A DNA stretch of 64,000 nt from Amphibiibacter pelophylacis (GTDB taxonomy: Bacteria > Pseudomonadota > Gammaproteobacteria > Burkholderiales > Burkholderiaceae_C): positions 1 through 64,000 of the forward strand of contig NZ_JAWDIE010000013.1 in assembly GCF_037688875.1 (NCBI RefSeq), in the 5' to 3' direction. Position 1 is the stretch's first letter. Every line of letters begins with the position of its first letter. The position numbers were made by a program, and so were the translations under genes. The notes under the pieces were generated by a model that was given only the letters and a program-made list of their open reading frames with translations, had not been told where the DNA came from and searched no databases. Below are positions 26,465-36,171 of this stretch, piece by piece.

Positions 26465-29215
26465 TCAGTGGGAGGGGGGCGGCACCAGGATGTCCCGGTT
26501 ATTGCTGCCCGACATGGCCGATACGATCCCGGCGGCTTCCATTTGTTCCAGAAGGCGTGCGGAGCGGTTGTAGCCGATGCGCAGTTTGCGCTGCACAAAC
26601 GACACCGAAGCGCGCCGTTCGGTGATGACAATCTGCACCGCCTGGTCGTAGAGCGGATCGGCCTCGGCATCGCCGCCCATCGCGTCCTCGCTGGCGCCGC
26701 CTTCGTCGTCCAGTGTGCCGCCTTCCAGCAGGCCTTCGATGTAATTGGGCTCTCCGTGCTCCTTCAGGAAGCTGACCACGCGCAGCACCTCTTCGTCGCT
26801 GACAAAAGCGCCGTGGACGCGGTCGGGCATGCCCGTTCCGGCCGGCATGAAGAGCATATCGCCCATGCCCAGCAGCGCCTCGGCGCCCATCTGGTCCAGG
26901 ATGGTGCGGCTGTCGATCTTGCTGCTGACCTGAAAGGACAGGCGCGTGGGCACGTTGGCCTTGATCAGGCCCGTGATCACGTCCACGCTGGGCCGCTGCG
27001 TCGCCAGGATCAGGTGGATGCCGGCTGCGCGCGCCTTCTGCGCCAGACGCGCGATCAGCTCTTCCACCTTCTTGCCCACGACCATCATCAGGTCGGCCAG
27101 TTCGTCGATGACGACGACGATGAAGGGCAGCGTGTCCAGCGGCTCCGGGTCCTCGGGGTTGAAGCTCAGCGGGTTCATCAGCAGCTCGCCGCGCGCCTTG
27201 GCATCGACCACTTTCTTGTTGTAGCCCGCGATGTTGCGCACCTGCATGCGGCTCATCAGCTTGTAGCGGCGCTCCATTTCGGCCACGCACCAGTTCAGCG
27301 CGTTGCCCGCCTGCTTCATGTCGGTGACCACCGGACACAGCAGGTGCGGGATGCCTTCGTAGATGCTCAGTTCCAGCATCTTGGGATCGATCAGGATCAT
27401 GCGCACGTCTTCGGCGCGCGCCTTGTACAGCACGCTGACGATCATGGCGTTGATGCCCACCGATTTGCCCGAACCCGTCGTCCCGGCGACCAGGCAGTGC
27501 GGCATCCGGCCCAGATCCGCCACCACGGGGCGCCCGACGATGTCTTTGCCCAGGCTCAGCGTCAGCATCGAAGCGCTGCGGTCGTAAACGTCTGACCCAA
27601 TGACTTCCGACAGCGTGATCTTGCTGCGCCGCGCATTGGGCAGCTCCAGCGCCATGCAGTTCTTGCCGGGGATGGTTTCGACCACGCGGATGGACATCAG
27701 CGCCAGCGAGCGCGCCAGGTCCTTGGCCAGGTTGACGATCTGCGAGCCCTTGACACCGGTGGCGGGTTCGATCTCGTAGCGCGTGATGACGGGGCCCGGG
27801 TAGGCAGCGACCACGCTGACGGCGACGCCGAAATCCTTGAGCTTTTTCTCGATCATGCGGCTGGTCATTTCCAGCATGTCGGCGTCCACGGTCTGGATCT
27901 GCTCGGGCGCCGGGTCCAGCAGGCGCAGCGGCGGCAGCGGGTGGGCGTGGCCGTCGTCGGCCAGCAGGCTGGACTGCTGCTCCTGCATCAGCCGGGCGCT
28001 GGGCACGATGCGGGCGGGCGCGCCGCCAAAGACGCGCGCCGGGGCGGCGGAGGCGGTGGCTGGCGGCTGCCAAGTGGGCGTTTCGGGCGGATCAGCGAGC
28101 GCGGCTGTGGGTTCAGAGCCGGAAACCGGCGCAGGTTCTGGCGCCCAGGCCGGCGCCGGGGCGGCATCCATCCAGGGCGGGACAGCCAGAGGCTCGGGCA
28201 AGTGCTCGGGCAAGGGCGCGGGCATCGGCGCGGGCTCGTCAGTCCACAGCGGCAACGCGGCAGGCGCCATGGCCGCGCTGGCAGACACCTGCCCCGCCGA
28301 CTGCAGCGGGTGCGCGCCGGGCTTGGGCGCGAACAGCGGCAGATCGTCGATGGAGGGCGGAGGCGCCACGGGCGCGGCCGGGCGCAGGGCGGCGGCTTCC
28401 AGCCGCGCGCGGTCCTGCTGCAGCAGCTCGGCGTCGCGCGCCAGGCTGTGGCTCAGGCCCAGCGCAGGTTCGGGGCGGTCGGCCTGTTCGCGCTCGCGCA
28501 GCGCGGCGGCGCCCAGGCGCTCGTCCAGGGCGGCGGCTTCGCGGTGGACTTTCTCGTCACGGCGCACATCCAGCCAGCCGCCCAGACCGTCGGCCAGGCG
28601 CAGCCAGGAAAACGACAGCGCCCAGGACACCGACAGCACCAGCACGCAGACCCACATCACCCCCGCCCAGTCCGGGCCCATCAAACCCACGCTCCAGCGG
28701 CCCAGGACGTAACCCAGTACGCCGCCCGCGTGGTCAGGCAGATTGCCAGGCGTGTAAGCCAGGCGCGTCCACTCCAGCGCACAGCTGCTGCACAGCAGCA
28801 GCACCACGCCGCCCCAGAAGCGCAGCTGGCCCAGCGCGCGGCGTCCGGGCGAGACCTCGTGCGCAGGCACCGGCGTGTCATGCGGGCGGATCAGGTCGGC
28901 CGTCATCGACAGGCACTGGCGGAAGGCCAGCACCAGCAGCCAGCCCACCGAATAGCCCAGCAGCGTCAGGCCGATGTCGGCGCCCCAGGCGCCCCAGACG
29001 CCCAGCGGGTTGCGGATGTCCTCGTGCGTGCCCGAAGTGGACCAGGCCGGATCACCCGGATCGTGGCGCAACAGGGCCACCAGTGCGGCCAGCGAGAGCA
29101 GCACGTAAAGCAGCAGCACCAGCCGGTGCGTGAAGCCAGGCCGGTCGGGGGTGTAGCGGATGTCGGCGCGGGCGCCGCTGGCAGCCGGGGCTGCGGAAAC
29201 TCGGGTTATCGGCAT
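26465..29215 (-). CDS. ftsK: DNA translocase FtsK
   Basis: FtsK couples division to chromosome dimer resolution by pumping DNA toward dif and activating XerCD. The 916-residue protein has about four or five N-terminal membrane helices (first about 31-50, last about 185-205). A long Ala/Pro-rich linker (about 220-420) precedes the RecA-like motor. Walker A Gly-Thr-Thr-Gly-Ser-Gly-Lys-Ser has its lysine near 584, and Walker B is Val-Val-Val-Ile-Asp-Glu-Leu-Ala-Asp. The C-terminal gamma winged helix carries Arg-Arg-Ala-Ser-Val-Ser-Phe-Val-Gln-Arg. ATG 29215 is preferred to an upstream alternative start. lolA follows after 17 bases. Confidence 0.95.
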   Translation of the reverse strand: MPITRVSAAPAASGARADIRYTPDRPGFTHRLVLLLYVLLSLAALVALLRHDPGDPAWSTSGTHEDIRNPLGVWGAWGADIGLTLLGYSVGWLLVLAFRQCLSMTADLIRPHDTPVPAHEVSPGRRALGQLRFWGGVVLLLCSSCALEWTRLAYTPGNLPDHAGGVLGYVLGRWSVGLMGPDWAGVMWVCVLVLSVSWALSFSWLRLADGLGGWLDVRRDEKVHREAAALDERLGAAALREREQADRPEPALGLSHSLARDAELLQQDRARLEAAALRPAAPVAPPPSIDDLPLFAPKPGAHPLQSAGQVSASAAMAPAALPLWTDEPAPMPAPLPEHLPEPLAVPPWMDAAPAPAWAPEPAPVSGSEPTAALADPPETPTWQPPATASAAPARVFGGAPARIVPSARLMQEQQSSLLADDGHAHPLPPLRLLDPAPEQIQTVDADMLEMTSRMIEKKLKDFGVAVSVVAAYPGPVITRYEIEPATGVKGSQIVNLAKDLARSLALMSIRVVETIPGKNCMALELPNARRSKITLSEVIGSDVYDRSASMLTLSLGKDIVGRPVVADLGRMPHCLVAGTTGSGKSVGINAMIVSVLYKARAEDVRMILIDPKMLELSIYEGIPHLLCPVVTDMKQAGNALNWCVAEMERRYKLMSRMQVRNIAGYNKKVVDAKARGELLMNPLSFNPEDPEPLDTLPFIVVVIDELADLMMVVGKKVEELIARLAQKARAAGIHLILATQRPSVDVITGLIKANVPTRLSFQVSSKIDSRTILDQMGAEALLGMGDMLFMPAGTGMPDRVHGAFVSDEEVLRVVSFLKEHGEPNYIEGLLEGGTLDDEGGASEDAMGGDAEADPLYDQAVQIVITERRASVSFVQRKLRIGYNRSARLLEQMEAAGIVSAMSGSNNRDILVPPPSH

Positions 29216-29312
29216 AGTCCAGCGCGTTTGGGCGCGCAGCGGCAAAGCACAGTGCCCCGCCGGATCGTCCGGCGAGGTCCAATGGCATTCTAGCCGCCGA
29301 CCCGGCGCGGGC

Positions 29313-29987
29313 TCACTGATCGGGGGCCGAAGCCAGCTCGCGGATCACCACGGAGCCGTTTTCCAGGGTATCGATCACGCCCTTGTCTTCCAGATCCTTC
29401 ATGACGCGGCTGACCATCTCGCGCGAAGCGCCCACGATCTTGGCCATGTCCTGGCGCGAGACCTTGCTGCGGATGATGCGCTGGCCGTCGATGTCCTCGG
29501 CCATGTTCAGCAGGGCGCGGGCGACGCGGCCGTAAACGTCCAGCAGGGCCAGCGATTCGATCTGGCGGTCGGCGTGGCGCAAGCGCTGCACCAGGCCGCG
29601 CATGATGGCGTAGGCCAGGCTGGAGTTCTCGGGCAGGCAGCGCGCGAATTCGGTGCGGCCCAGGATGAGCATGTCGGTCTGGACCTCGGCGCGGACGGTG
29701 GCCGAATGCGGTTCGTTGTCGATCAGGCTCATTTCGCCGACGTAGTCGCCGCCCTCGAGCACCGCCAGGATGACCTCGCGGCCGCGCTCGTCGGCGGTCA
29801 GCACGCGGGCCTTGCCGTTGAGCAGGATGAACAGCGCGTTGGATTTACGCCCCTGCTCGACCACGATTTCACCCCGACGGAAACGCCGCTTGACGACGCT
29901 GTCGGCGATGGCCTGGGCCTGATCGCGGGTCAACATCGAAAACAGCGGCACCCGACGGATCAGGTCGAGATTCGATAGCATGGACAT
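29313..29987 (-). CDS. Crp/Fnr-family transcriptional regulator
   Basis: The 224-residue protein has a cyclic-nucleotide-binding fold (about 10-130), with Gly-Glu-Ile-Val-Val-Glu-Gln-Gly, Val-Gly-Glu-Met-Ser-Leu-Ile-Asp and Ser-Ala-Thr-Val-Arg. A helix-turn-helix follows (about 172-195), with Ser-Arg-Gln-Asp-Met-Ala-Lys-Ile-Val-Gly-Ala-Ser-Arg-Glu-Met-Val-Ser-Arg. It has no N-terminal cysteine cluster, so it is not an oxygen-sensing Fnr and is closer to the Crp/Vfr side. The Arg-Ser-Ala-Thr phosphate-binding signature is replaced by His-Ser-Ala-Thr, so cAMP binding is uncertain. It lies divergent to trxB and upstream of ftsK on the same strand. Confidence 0.88.
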   Translation of the reverse strand: MSMLSNLDLIRRVPLFSMLTRDQAQAIADSVVKRRFRRGEIVVEQGRKSNALFILLNGKARVLTADERGREVILAVLEGGDYVGEMSLIDNEPHSATVRAEVQTDMLILGRTEFARCLPENSSLAYAIMRGLVQRLRHADRQIESLALLDVYGRVARALLNMAEDIDGQRIIRSKVSRQDMAKIVGASREMVSRVMKDLEDKGVIDTLENGSVVIRELASAPDQ

Positions 29988-30165
29988 GGCGCGTTCCCCG
30001 GGGTTTGTTTGAGACCCATTCTACCGGCGCGTCACAACCGCCCGCACCGTGGCAAGTCATGATAAACCATGGCAAACCGATTCAATCCGGCCCCTTTCAT
30101 CCTGCGGTTGGCGCCGAATCGATAGAATCGCTCAATCTCCTCACTGACTCACACAAGGCCTCTCC

Positions 30166-31131
30166 ATGAGCACGTCCCAACACAGCCGCCTGCTGATCCT
30201 GGGTTCCGGCCCCGCCGGATACACCGCCGCCGTTTACGCCGCCCGCGCCAACCTGCAGCCGCGACTGATCACCGGCATGGCCCAGGGCGGCCAGCTGATG
30301 ACCACCACCGAAGTCGACAACTGGCCGGCCGACACCGACGGCGTGCAAGGTCCCGAGCTGATGGCGCGCTTCCAGGCCCACGCCGAGCGCTTCGCCACCG
30401 ACATCGTCTACGACCACATCAGTTCGGTCGACCTGTCGCAGCGCCCCTTCACGCTGACGGGCGACAACGGCAGCTACACCTGCGACGCGCTCATCATCGC
30501 CACCGGCGCCAGCGCCAAATACCTGGGCCTGCCCAGCGAGACCGATTTCATGGGCCGCGGCGTCAGTGCCTGCGCCACCTGCGACGGCTTTTTCTACAAG
30601 AACAAGCCGGTCTGCGTGGTCGGCGGCGGCAACACGGCGGTCGAAGAGGCGCTCTACCTGGCGGGCATCGCCAGCGTGGTCCACGTCATTCACCGCCGCG
30701 ACAAGTTCCGCGCTGAACCCATCCTGATCGACAAAATGATGGCGCGTGTGGCCGAAGGCAAAATCGTGCTGCACACCCACCACACCCTGGACGAAGTGCT
30801 GGGCGACGCCAGCGGCGTGACGGGCGTGCGCATCGCCTCGACCGACCCGGTGCAGGCGGGCGCGACGACCGATCTGAAACTTGACGGCTGCTTCATCGCC
30901 ATCGGCCACCAGCCCAACACCAGCCTGTTCGACGGGCAGCTCACGCTCAAGGACGGCTACATCGTCACGCGCTCGGGGCTGCAGGGCATGGCCACCATGA
31001 CCAGCGTGGAAGGCGTTTTCGCGGCCGGTGATGTGCAGGACCACATTTACCGCCAGGCCATCACCAGCGCCGGAACGGGCTGCATGGCGGCGCTGGACGC
31101 GCAGCGCTATCTGGAGAATCTGGAAGGCTGA
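30166..31131 (+). CDS. trxB: Thioredoxin-disulfide reductase
   Basis: This flavoenzyme reduces thioredoxin with NADPH in the cytoplasm. The 321-residue protein has the FAD-binding Gly-Ser-Gly-Pro-Ala-Gly-Tyr-Thr-Ala near residue 13, the redox-active Cys-Ala-Thr-Cys (C136, C139), and the NADPH motif Gly-Gly-Gly-Asn-Thr-Ala. The C-terminal FAD motif is Gly-Val-Phe-Ala-Ala-Gly-Asp-Val. ATG 30166 matches the family start. A TAGAAT minus-10-like box at 30123-30128 lacks a clear partner. A GC hairpin follows the stop. Confidence 0.97.
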   Translation: MSTSQHSRLLILGSGPAGYTAAVYAARANLQPRLITGMAQGGQLMTTTEVDNWPADTDGVQGPELMARFQAHAERFATDIVYDHISSVDLSQRPFTLTGDNGSYTCDALIIATGASAKYLGLPSETDFMGRGVSACATCDGFFYKNKPVCVVGGGNTAVEEALYLAGIASVVHVIHRRDKFRAEPILIDKMMARVAEGKIVLHTHHTLDEVLGDASGVTGVRIASTDPVQAGATTDLKLDGCFIAIGHQPNTSLFDGQLTLKDGYIVTRSGLQGMATMTSVEGVFAAGDVQDHIYRQAITSAGTGCMAALDAQRYLENLEG

Positions 31132-31136
31132 GGCGC

Positions 31137-31154
31137 GCCCCCTCCGCAGGGGGC
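31137..31154. repeat. Perfect 7-bp GC hairpin after trxB
   Basis: GCCCCCT and AGGGGGC flank a CCGC loop six bases after the trxB stop. A second CCCGC-TGC-GGGC hairpin follows about ten bases later. There is no T run, so it is a weak or Rho-assisted terminator or an mRNA 3'-end stabiliser rather than a standard intrinsic terminator. Confidence 0.5.
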
Positions 31155-31218
31155 CCCTCTTGCCCGCTGCGGGCTCTGGGCCGGATGATGCAACCGTCAT
31201 CTGCCACCGGAGCCCGCC

Positions 31219-32781
31219 ATGTCGCTGGCCGTCATCCACAGCCGGGCCCTGGACGGGCTGCATGCGCCGCGCGTCTCGGTCGAGGTCCATGTCGTCAACG
31301 GCCTGCCCAGCCTGACGCTGGTCGGCCTGGCCGACACCGAGGTCAAAGAGGCGCGCGAACGCGTGCGCTCAGCGCTGCTCAGCTGCGATCTGCCCTACCC
31401 GACCAACAAACGCATCACCGTCAACCTGGCGCCCGCCGATCTGCCCAAAGAATCCGGCCGCTTTGATCTGCCCATCGCGCTGGGCATCCTCGTGGCCTGC
31501 GGCCACCTGGCACCGGAAGCGCTGGACGGCGCCGAGTTCGCGGGTGAACTGTCGCTGGCGGGCGATCTGCGCCCGGTGCGCGGCGCCCTGGCGCTGGCGC
31601 TGGCCGTGCGGCGCGATCACGACGCCAGCGGCGCCAGCGGCCAAAATCCGCCGCTGCTGGTACTGCCCACCGCCAGCGCGCTGCAGGCCGCGCAGGTGCC
31701 GGGCGTGAACGTGCGCAGCAGCCAGCACCTGGGCGAGCTGGTGCTGGCACTGCAGGCCAAAGACGCGCACGCCCGCGATCTGCCCGCCGCCTTGCCGCTG
31801 GCCAGCGCAGCGGCGCCCCCCACCTGGCCCGACCTGCTGGATGTGAAGGGCCACGGCCCGGCCAAGCGCGCGCTGGAGGTCGCGGCCGCAGGCGGCCACA
31901 GCCTGCTGCTGGTCGGGCCGCCGGGCAGCGGCAAATCGATGCTGGCGCAGCGCCTGATGGGCCTGCTACCGCCCATGCGACCCGACGAAGCGCTGGCCAG
32001 CGCGGCGCTGGCGGGGCTGGCCAGCCAGTCGGGGGACGACACGCCCGCGCTGGGCCAGCGCCCCTGGCGCTCGCCGCACCACAGCGCCAGCAGCGTGGCG
32101 CTGGTCGGGGGCGGATCGCCGCCGCGTCCGGGTGAGGTCTCGCTGGCGCACGCGGGCGTGCTCTTCCTGGACGAGCTGCCCGAATTCCCCCGCCAGGCCC
32201 TGGAAGCGCTGCGCGAGCCGCTGGAAACCCGGCGCATCAGCATCGTGCGCGCCGCGCGGCGGGCCGAGTTCCCCTGCGATTTCCAGCTGGTCGCGGCCAT
32301 GAACCCCTGCCCCTGCGGCTGGCGCGGCGCGGCGCTGGGCACCGGCCGCGTCTGCCAGTGCCCGCCACAGACGGTAGCCCGCTACCAGGGCCGCCTGTCC
32401 GGCCCGCTGATCGACCGCATTGATCTGCAGATCGAGGTCCAGCCCGTGCCGCCTGGCGAGCTGCTGGCTCACGCCGTGGGCGAGCCTTCGCAGCGCGTCG
32501 CCCAGCGCGTGGCGCAGGCCCGCGAGCGCGCCTGGCAGCGCCAGGGCTGCGCCAATGCCGCTCTGGCGCCCAGCCAGATTCCCGTGCACTGCGCCCTGGA
32601 CGACGGTGCCACTCCCTTTCTGCGCAGCGCCGCCGAGCGCCTGGGCTGGTCGGGTCGCAGCCTGCACCGGGCGATCAAGGTGGCGCGCACCTTGGCCGAT
32701 CTGGCCGGGCGCGACACCGTCGGCGCGGTGGACGTGGCCGAAGCCATCCAGTACCGCCGCGCATTGGTCGGGGTGAACTGA
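31219..32781 (+). CDS. comM: ComM/YifB family Mg-chelatase-like AAA ATPase
   Basis: ComM is a hexameric helicase that promotes branch migration during natural transformation. The 520-residue protein starts with the ChlI-like domain (about 5-125, with Glu-Val-His-Val-Val-Asn-Gly-Leu-Pro). The AAA core has Walker A Val-Gly-Pro-Pro-Gly-Ser-Gly-Lys-Ser (233-240 region), Arg-Ser-Pro-His-His-Ser-Ala-Ser, and Val-Leu-Phe-Leu-Asp-Glu-Leu-Pro-Glu. The Met-Asn-Pro-Cys-Pro-Cys-Gly-Trp cysteine motif and a C-terminal Mg_chelatase_C region follow. Full length suggests a functional gene. It converges with pabBC, 11 bases between stops. Confidence 0.94.
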   Translation: MSLAVIHSRALDGLHAPRVSVEVHVVNGLPSLTLVGLADTEVKEARERVRSALLSCDLPYPTNKRITVNLAPADLPKESGRFDLPIALGILVACGHLAPEALDGAEFAGELSLAGDLRPVRGALALALAVRRDHDASGASGQNPPLLVLPTASALQAAQVPGVNVRSSQHLGELVLALQAKDAHARDLPAALPLASAAAPPTWPDLLDVKGHGPAKRALEVAAAGGHSLLLVGPPGSGKSMLAQRLMGLLPPMRPDEALASAALAGLASQSGDDTPALGQRPWRSPHHSASSVALVGGGSPPRPGEVSLAHAGVLFLDELPEFPRQALEALREPLETRRISIVRAARRAEFPCDFQLVAAMNPCPCGWRGAALGTGRVCQCPPQTVARYQGRLSGPLIDRIDLQIEVQPVPPGELLAHAVGEPSQRVAQRVAQARERAWQRQGCANAALAPSQIPVHCALDDGATPFLRSAAERLGWSGRSLHRAIKVARTLADLAGRDTVGAVDVAEAIQYRRALVGVN

Positions 32782-32792
32782 TGGCGTCTCGG

Positions 32793-34793
32793 TCAAATCG
32801 GCCAGGTGGCTGGCCCCAGCACCGGCAGCACGCCGCGCAGGGCGTTGCTCACGGCCCAGGCGTCGGCGCGGCGGGCGGCGTGCAGGCTCAGACGCTGCTC
32901 GCGCACCGCCACGAGGCCCAAATGCAGCGCCGCTTCGTCCTGTCCGGCCAGCACGCGGGCGCGCACCGTGCCGGGCAGGGCGCCATCGGCCGCAGGCGGG
33001 GTGATCCAGACCCCGTCCACACGGGCGTAAACCGTGCTGCGCGCGCCGTCCACCCCAAAAGGCGCTTCGCCGGGATGATCCTGTCCCCAGAGCAGGGCAT
33101 CGAAAGCGCCCGCCGCCATGGCCTGCTGCAGCGCGGCGTCCCAGAGCTGGCGCCAGCTGGTTTTGTGCGCAGTCAGGGCGGCCTGCACCAGGGGCTGATC
33201 CGGCGAAAACAGCGGCGTGGGCGACCAGATCAGGCGGGCGGGCTCAGGCAGCGGCGCCAGCGGCTGGGCCACCGCCCTCAGCGCGCCACTGCGCGGCAAA
33301 TCCAGGCGCAAGCGCAAAGACTGCAGCCCGGCGGCACCCACAGCCTGGGACTCGGCCTGCGCTACGGCCTGGCGCCAGAGCGCGTCCAGCGCCGCAGCAT
33401 CGTCCAGCGGGGCCGCTTCAAAACCCAGCGCGTGGGCGCTGGCGCGCAAGCGATCCAGGTGCTGAGGCAGGTGCTGCACCTGCCAAACGCCTGCGGCATC
33501 CTGCTTGACCAGCAGGGTTTCAAACAGGGTGTAGCCGGGGTCGGCGCCCTGCACAAAACGGGCTTTCAGCGCCGATTCGGCCCACTCAGAGGCCGGATCG
33601 CTGTCCAGCACGATGCCGCCGCCCACGCCCAGCGTGGCGCGCACGTCCGGCCGCGCCGGGCTGTGCTGCGCGCCGCGCGAGAGCGACAGCGTGCGTATGG
33701 CCACATTCAGCATCAGATCCGGGCAGGCGCAGTCTTTTGCGCGGCCTGGCGCATCGACCCAGCCGATGGCGCCGGTGTAAAGGCCGCGCGGCGCGTGCTC
33801 CAGCCGGGCGATCCAGCGCAGCGTCTGGCGCCGGGGCGCACCGGTGATCGAGCCGCAGGGGAAGACCGCGCGCAGCAGATCGGCCAGCGTGGCCTGCGGC
33901 TGCAGCGTGGCGGTGATGGTCGAGGTCATCTGCAGCAGCGTGGCGTGGCGCTGCACGGCGAAAAGATCGCTCACCGCCACCGAGCCGGTTTGCGCCACGC
34001 GGCCCAGATCGTTGCGCAGCAGATCGACGATCATCAGGTTCTCGGCGCGGTTCTTGGGGTCGGCGGCCAGCACTGCCGGGTCGCTGTCGGCGGGCGCGGT
34101 GCCCTTCATGGGCTGGGCGCGGAGCTGCCCGCCCTGCTGCGCCACCAGCAGCTCGGGCGAATGCGACAGCACCCAGCACAGTTCCGTCGGGGCGTCGCGC
34201 TTGCCGTCTGGCGCCGTCACATCCGGCAGCGCCAGCAGCGCGCCATAGGGCACGGGCTGGGCGCGGCGCAGGCGGGCGAAGAGCGCCACTGGGCCGCCCG
34301 CCAGCCGCCCGTGCAGGCGCCGCGTGTGGTTGACCTGGTAGGTTTCGCCCGCGCGGATGGCCTCGTGGATGTCCAGCACCGCCTGGCGGTAAGCGGTTTC
34401 GTCCTGATCGGTGGTCCAGCCCACGACGTCAGCGGGTTCATCGGCGGGCGTAATCTGCTGCAGGCGCTGCTGCACCTGCGCCGGGTTCAGGCGCTGCAGA
34501 TGGTCAAAAACATGGAACACCAGCGCGGGCGCTCGCGGGCTGTCGGCCAGCCAGGCGGGCGGTACGGCCACGCCCTGCAGCGCCATGCCCCACTCGAAAT
34601 CGGCCAGCACGATCGCGTGGCGCCCGGCGGCCAGATCGGCCTGCAGACGCTCGCAGCAAGCCGCCAGATCCTGCGGACCCAGACTGACATGGGCGTGGCG
34701 CCAGCCGCTGTACCAGCGGCTGCGAGCCAGCGCAACGTCGCCGAGGCCGCTGCTGGCGTCGTCGAGCAGCGCGAAGGGCGCCGGTTCAGTCAT
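32793..34793 (-). CDS. pabB: Aminodeoxychorismate synthase component I fused to 4-amino-4-deoxychorismate lyase
   Basis: This bifunctional enzyme makes p-aminobenzoate for folate. The N-terminal chorismate-binding part (about 1-395) has Gly-Glu-Thr-Tyr-Gln-Val-Asn, Pro-Met-Lys-Gly-Thr, Asn-Arg-Ala-Glu-Asn-Leu-Met-Ile-Val-Asp-Leu-Leu-Arg-Asn-Asp and Phe-Pro-Cys-Gly-Ser-Ile-Thr-Gly-Ala-Pro. The C-terminal class IV PLP domain (about 425-666) begins with Tyr-Thr-Leu-Phe-Glu-Thr-Leu-Leu. It carries the PLP lysine K544 in His-Lys-Thr-Ser-Trp-Arg, where the usual His-Lys-Thr-Thr motif sits. Its ATG overlaps the rlmL stop by four bases. The glutaminase partner pabA is not in view. Confidence 0.92.
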   Translation of the reverse strand: MTEPAPFALLDDASSGLGDVALARSRWYSGWRHAHVSLGPQDLAACCERLQADLAAGRHAIVLADFEWGMALQGVAVPPAWLADSPRAPALVFHVFDHLQRLNPAQVQQRLQQITPADEPADVVGWTTDQDETAYRQAVLDIHEAIRAGETYQVNHTRRLHGRLAGGPVALFARLRRAQPVPYGALLALPDVTAPDGKRDAPTELCWVLSHSPELLVAQQGGQLRAQPMKGTAPADSDPAVLAADPKNRAENLMIVDLLRNDLGRVAQTGSVAVSDLFAVQRHATLLQMTSTITATLQPQATLADLLRAVFPCGSITGAPRRQTLRWIARLEHAPRGLYTGAIGWVDAPGRAKDCACPDLMLNVAIRTLSLSRGAQHSPARPDVRATLGVGGGIVLDSDPASEWAESALKARFVQGADPGYTLFETLLVKQDAAGVWQVQHLPQHLDRLRASAHALGFEAAPLDDAAALDALWRQAVAQAESQAVGAAGLQSLRLRLDLPRSGALRAVAQPLAPLPEPARLIWSPTPLFSPDQPLVQAALTAHKTSWRQLWDAALQQAMAAGAFDALLWGQDHPGEAPFGVDGARSTVYARVDGVWITPPAADGALPGTVRARVLAGQDEAALHLGLVAVREQRLSLHAARRADAWAVSNALRGVLPVLGPATWPI

Positions 34794-36148
34794 GGCGCGT
34801 CAGCAGCGCCCGCTGGCGGACGCCGCAAAGAGCCCGCCACCATGTCGAAGCGGAACAGGCGGCACTCGATGGCGCCGTTGTACATGGGCACGCGGGCCGA
34901 TTCTTTCAGGCGCATCAGCGTGGGCAGTTTGAGTTCGGGCGTCAGCACCCAGGCGCTCCAGCCGGGGTAGTGGCGCTTCCAGTGCGCGGCCAGCAGCGAG
35001 AAGAAGGTCGCGGCATTCTGTCCGCCCGCAAAGGCCTCGCTGGCGACCTCGCGCGGGGCGGGGGCTGGCGTGTCGGGGCGGACGTCCTGGCGGCGACGCA
35101 GCGAGCCGCGCGCGGCGATGCGCTCGCCGTAGGGCGGGTTGAGCAGCATCACGCCGCCGTCCGCCGGGGGCAGGCGCTGCAGTGCGTCGCCGGTGTGGAC
35201 CGTGAGCGCGTGCGCCACGCCCGCCGCCTGCGCGTTGCGCCGGGCGAAATCGCTCAGGCGGAAGGCGATGTCGGCGGCAAACACGGGCGCGCGCGGCGTG
35301 TGGATGGCGGCGCGTGCGGCGTCCACCTCGTCGGCCCAGGCGCGCTCCTGGCCCGCGAAAGGCAGCAGGCGCTCGAAAGCAAAGCGGCGGTTGAGGCCCG
35401 GCGCCATGCCGCAGGCCATCTGCGCGGCCTCGATGGCAATGGTGCCCGCGCCGCAGCAGGGGTCGAGCAGGGCCACGCCGTCCTGGCCCGTCCAGCCGCT
35501 GGCGGCGATCATGGCGGCGGCCAGGGTTTCCTTGAGCGGCGCCTCGCCCTTGACCTCGGTCGTGCCGCCTTTGGCGTCGCGCCAGCCGCGCTTGAACAGC
35601 GGCTGTCCCGACAGATCAACCGACAGCCAGGCGTGATCGGCGTTCAGGTGCAGCACCAGCGCCACGTCCGGGCGGCGCGTGTCCACGCTGGGGCGCTGCC
35701 CGACGGCGCGGCGCAAGCTGTCGCAAACGGCGTCCTTGACGCGCAACGCGACAAAATTCAGGCTGGGCAGCGGACTGCGCTGCGCACTGACATCCACCCG
35801 CATCGTCTGGCGGTGGCTGATCCAGGCCGGCCAGTCAACCTGCTCGGCCAGGGTGTAGATGTCGTCCTCAACCCTGTAAGCGCCATGCGCCAGCTGCCAC
35901 AGCACGCGCTGCGCCAGGCGGCTGTGCAGGTTGAGGCGCAGCGCCACGCGCATGACCTCGGCCAGACTGGGACTGGCGTTCTCAGCGGCCTGGACCCAGA
36001 CGCCGCCCTTGCCCGTCAGCGCCGCCAGTGTGGCGGGCAGCCAGGGGCTGATTTCGCGCAGCAGCAGGGGTTCGACCCCGGCGGCGCAGGGCAGGAAAAG
36101 GCACTGCCAGTCGGCCTGGGAAGACATCGGCATCGTCGTCGGGTTCAT
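34790..36148 (-). CDS. rlmL: THUMP-domain 23S rRNA (guanine-N2) methyltransferase, RlmL type
   Basis: The 452-residue protein matches the RlmL half of the YcbY/RlmKL methyltransferases that make m2G2445 in 23S rRNA; the RlmK half is absent. A THUMP region (about 60-165) precedes the Rossmann methyltransferase. That part has Leu-Leu-Asp-Pro-Cys-Cys-Gly-Ala-Gly-Thr-Ile-Ala-Ile-Glu-Ala (SAM site) and the catalytic Asn-Pro-Pro-Tyr-Gly-Glu-Arg-Ile. Several in-frame ATGs exist near the start (36148, 36133, 36127); 36148 is used as the longest ATG form, 23 bases after rpoN. A nonconserved Arg-rich insert follows the NPPY motif. Confidence 0.88.
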   Translation of the reverse strand: MNPTTMPMSSQADWQCLFLPCAAGVEPLLLREISPWLPATLAALTGKGGVWVQAAENASPSLAEVMRVALRLNLHSRLAQRVLWQLAHGAYRVEDDIYTLAEQVDWPAWISHRQTMRVDVSAQRSPLPSLNFVALRVKDAVCDSLRRAVGQRPSVDTRRPDVALVLHLNADHAWLSVDLSGQPLFKRGWRDAKGGTTEVKGEAPLKETLAAAMIAASGWTGQDGVALLDPCCGAGTIAIEAAQMACGMAPGLNRRFAFERLLPFAGQERAWADEVDAARAAIHTPRAPVFAADIAFRLSDFARRNAQAAGVAHALTVHTGDALQRLPPADGGVMLLNPPYGERIAARGSLRRRQDVRPDTPAPAPREVASEAFAGGQNAATFFSLLAAHWKRHYPGWSAWVLTPELKLPTLMRLKESARVPMYNGAIECRLFRFDMVAGSLRRPPAGAADAP

Positions 36149-36171
36149 GGGCACTTTCGGAAAAAAGAGGA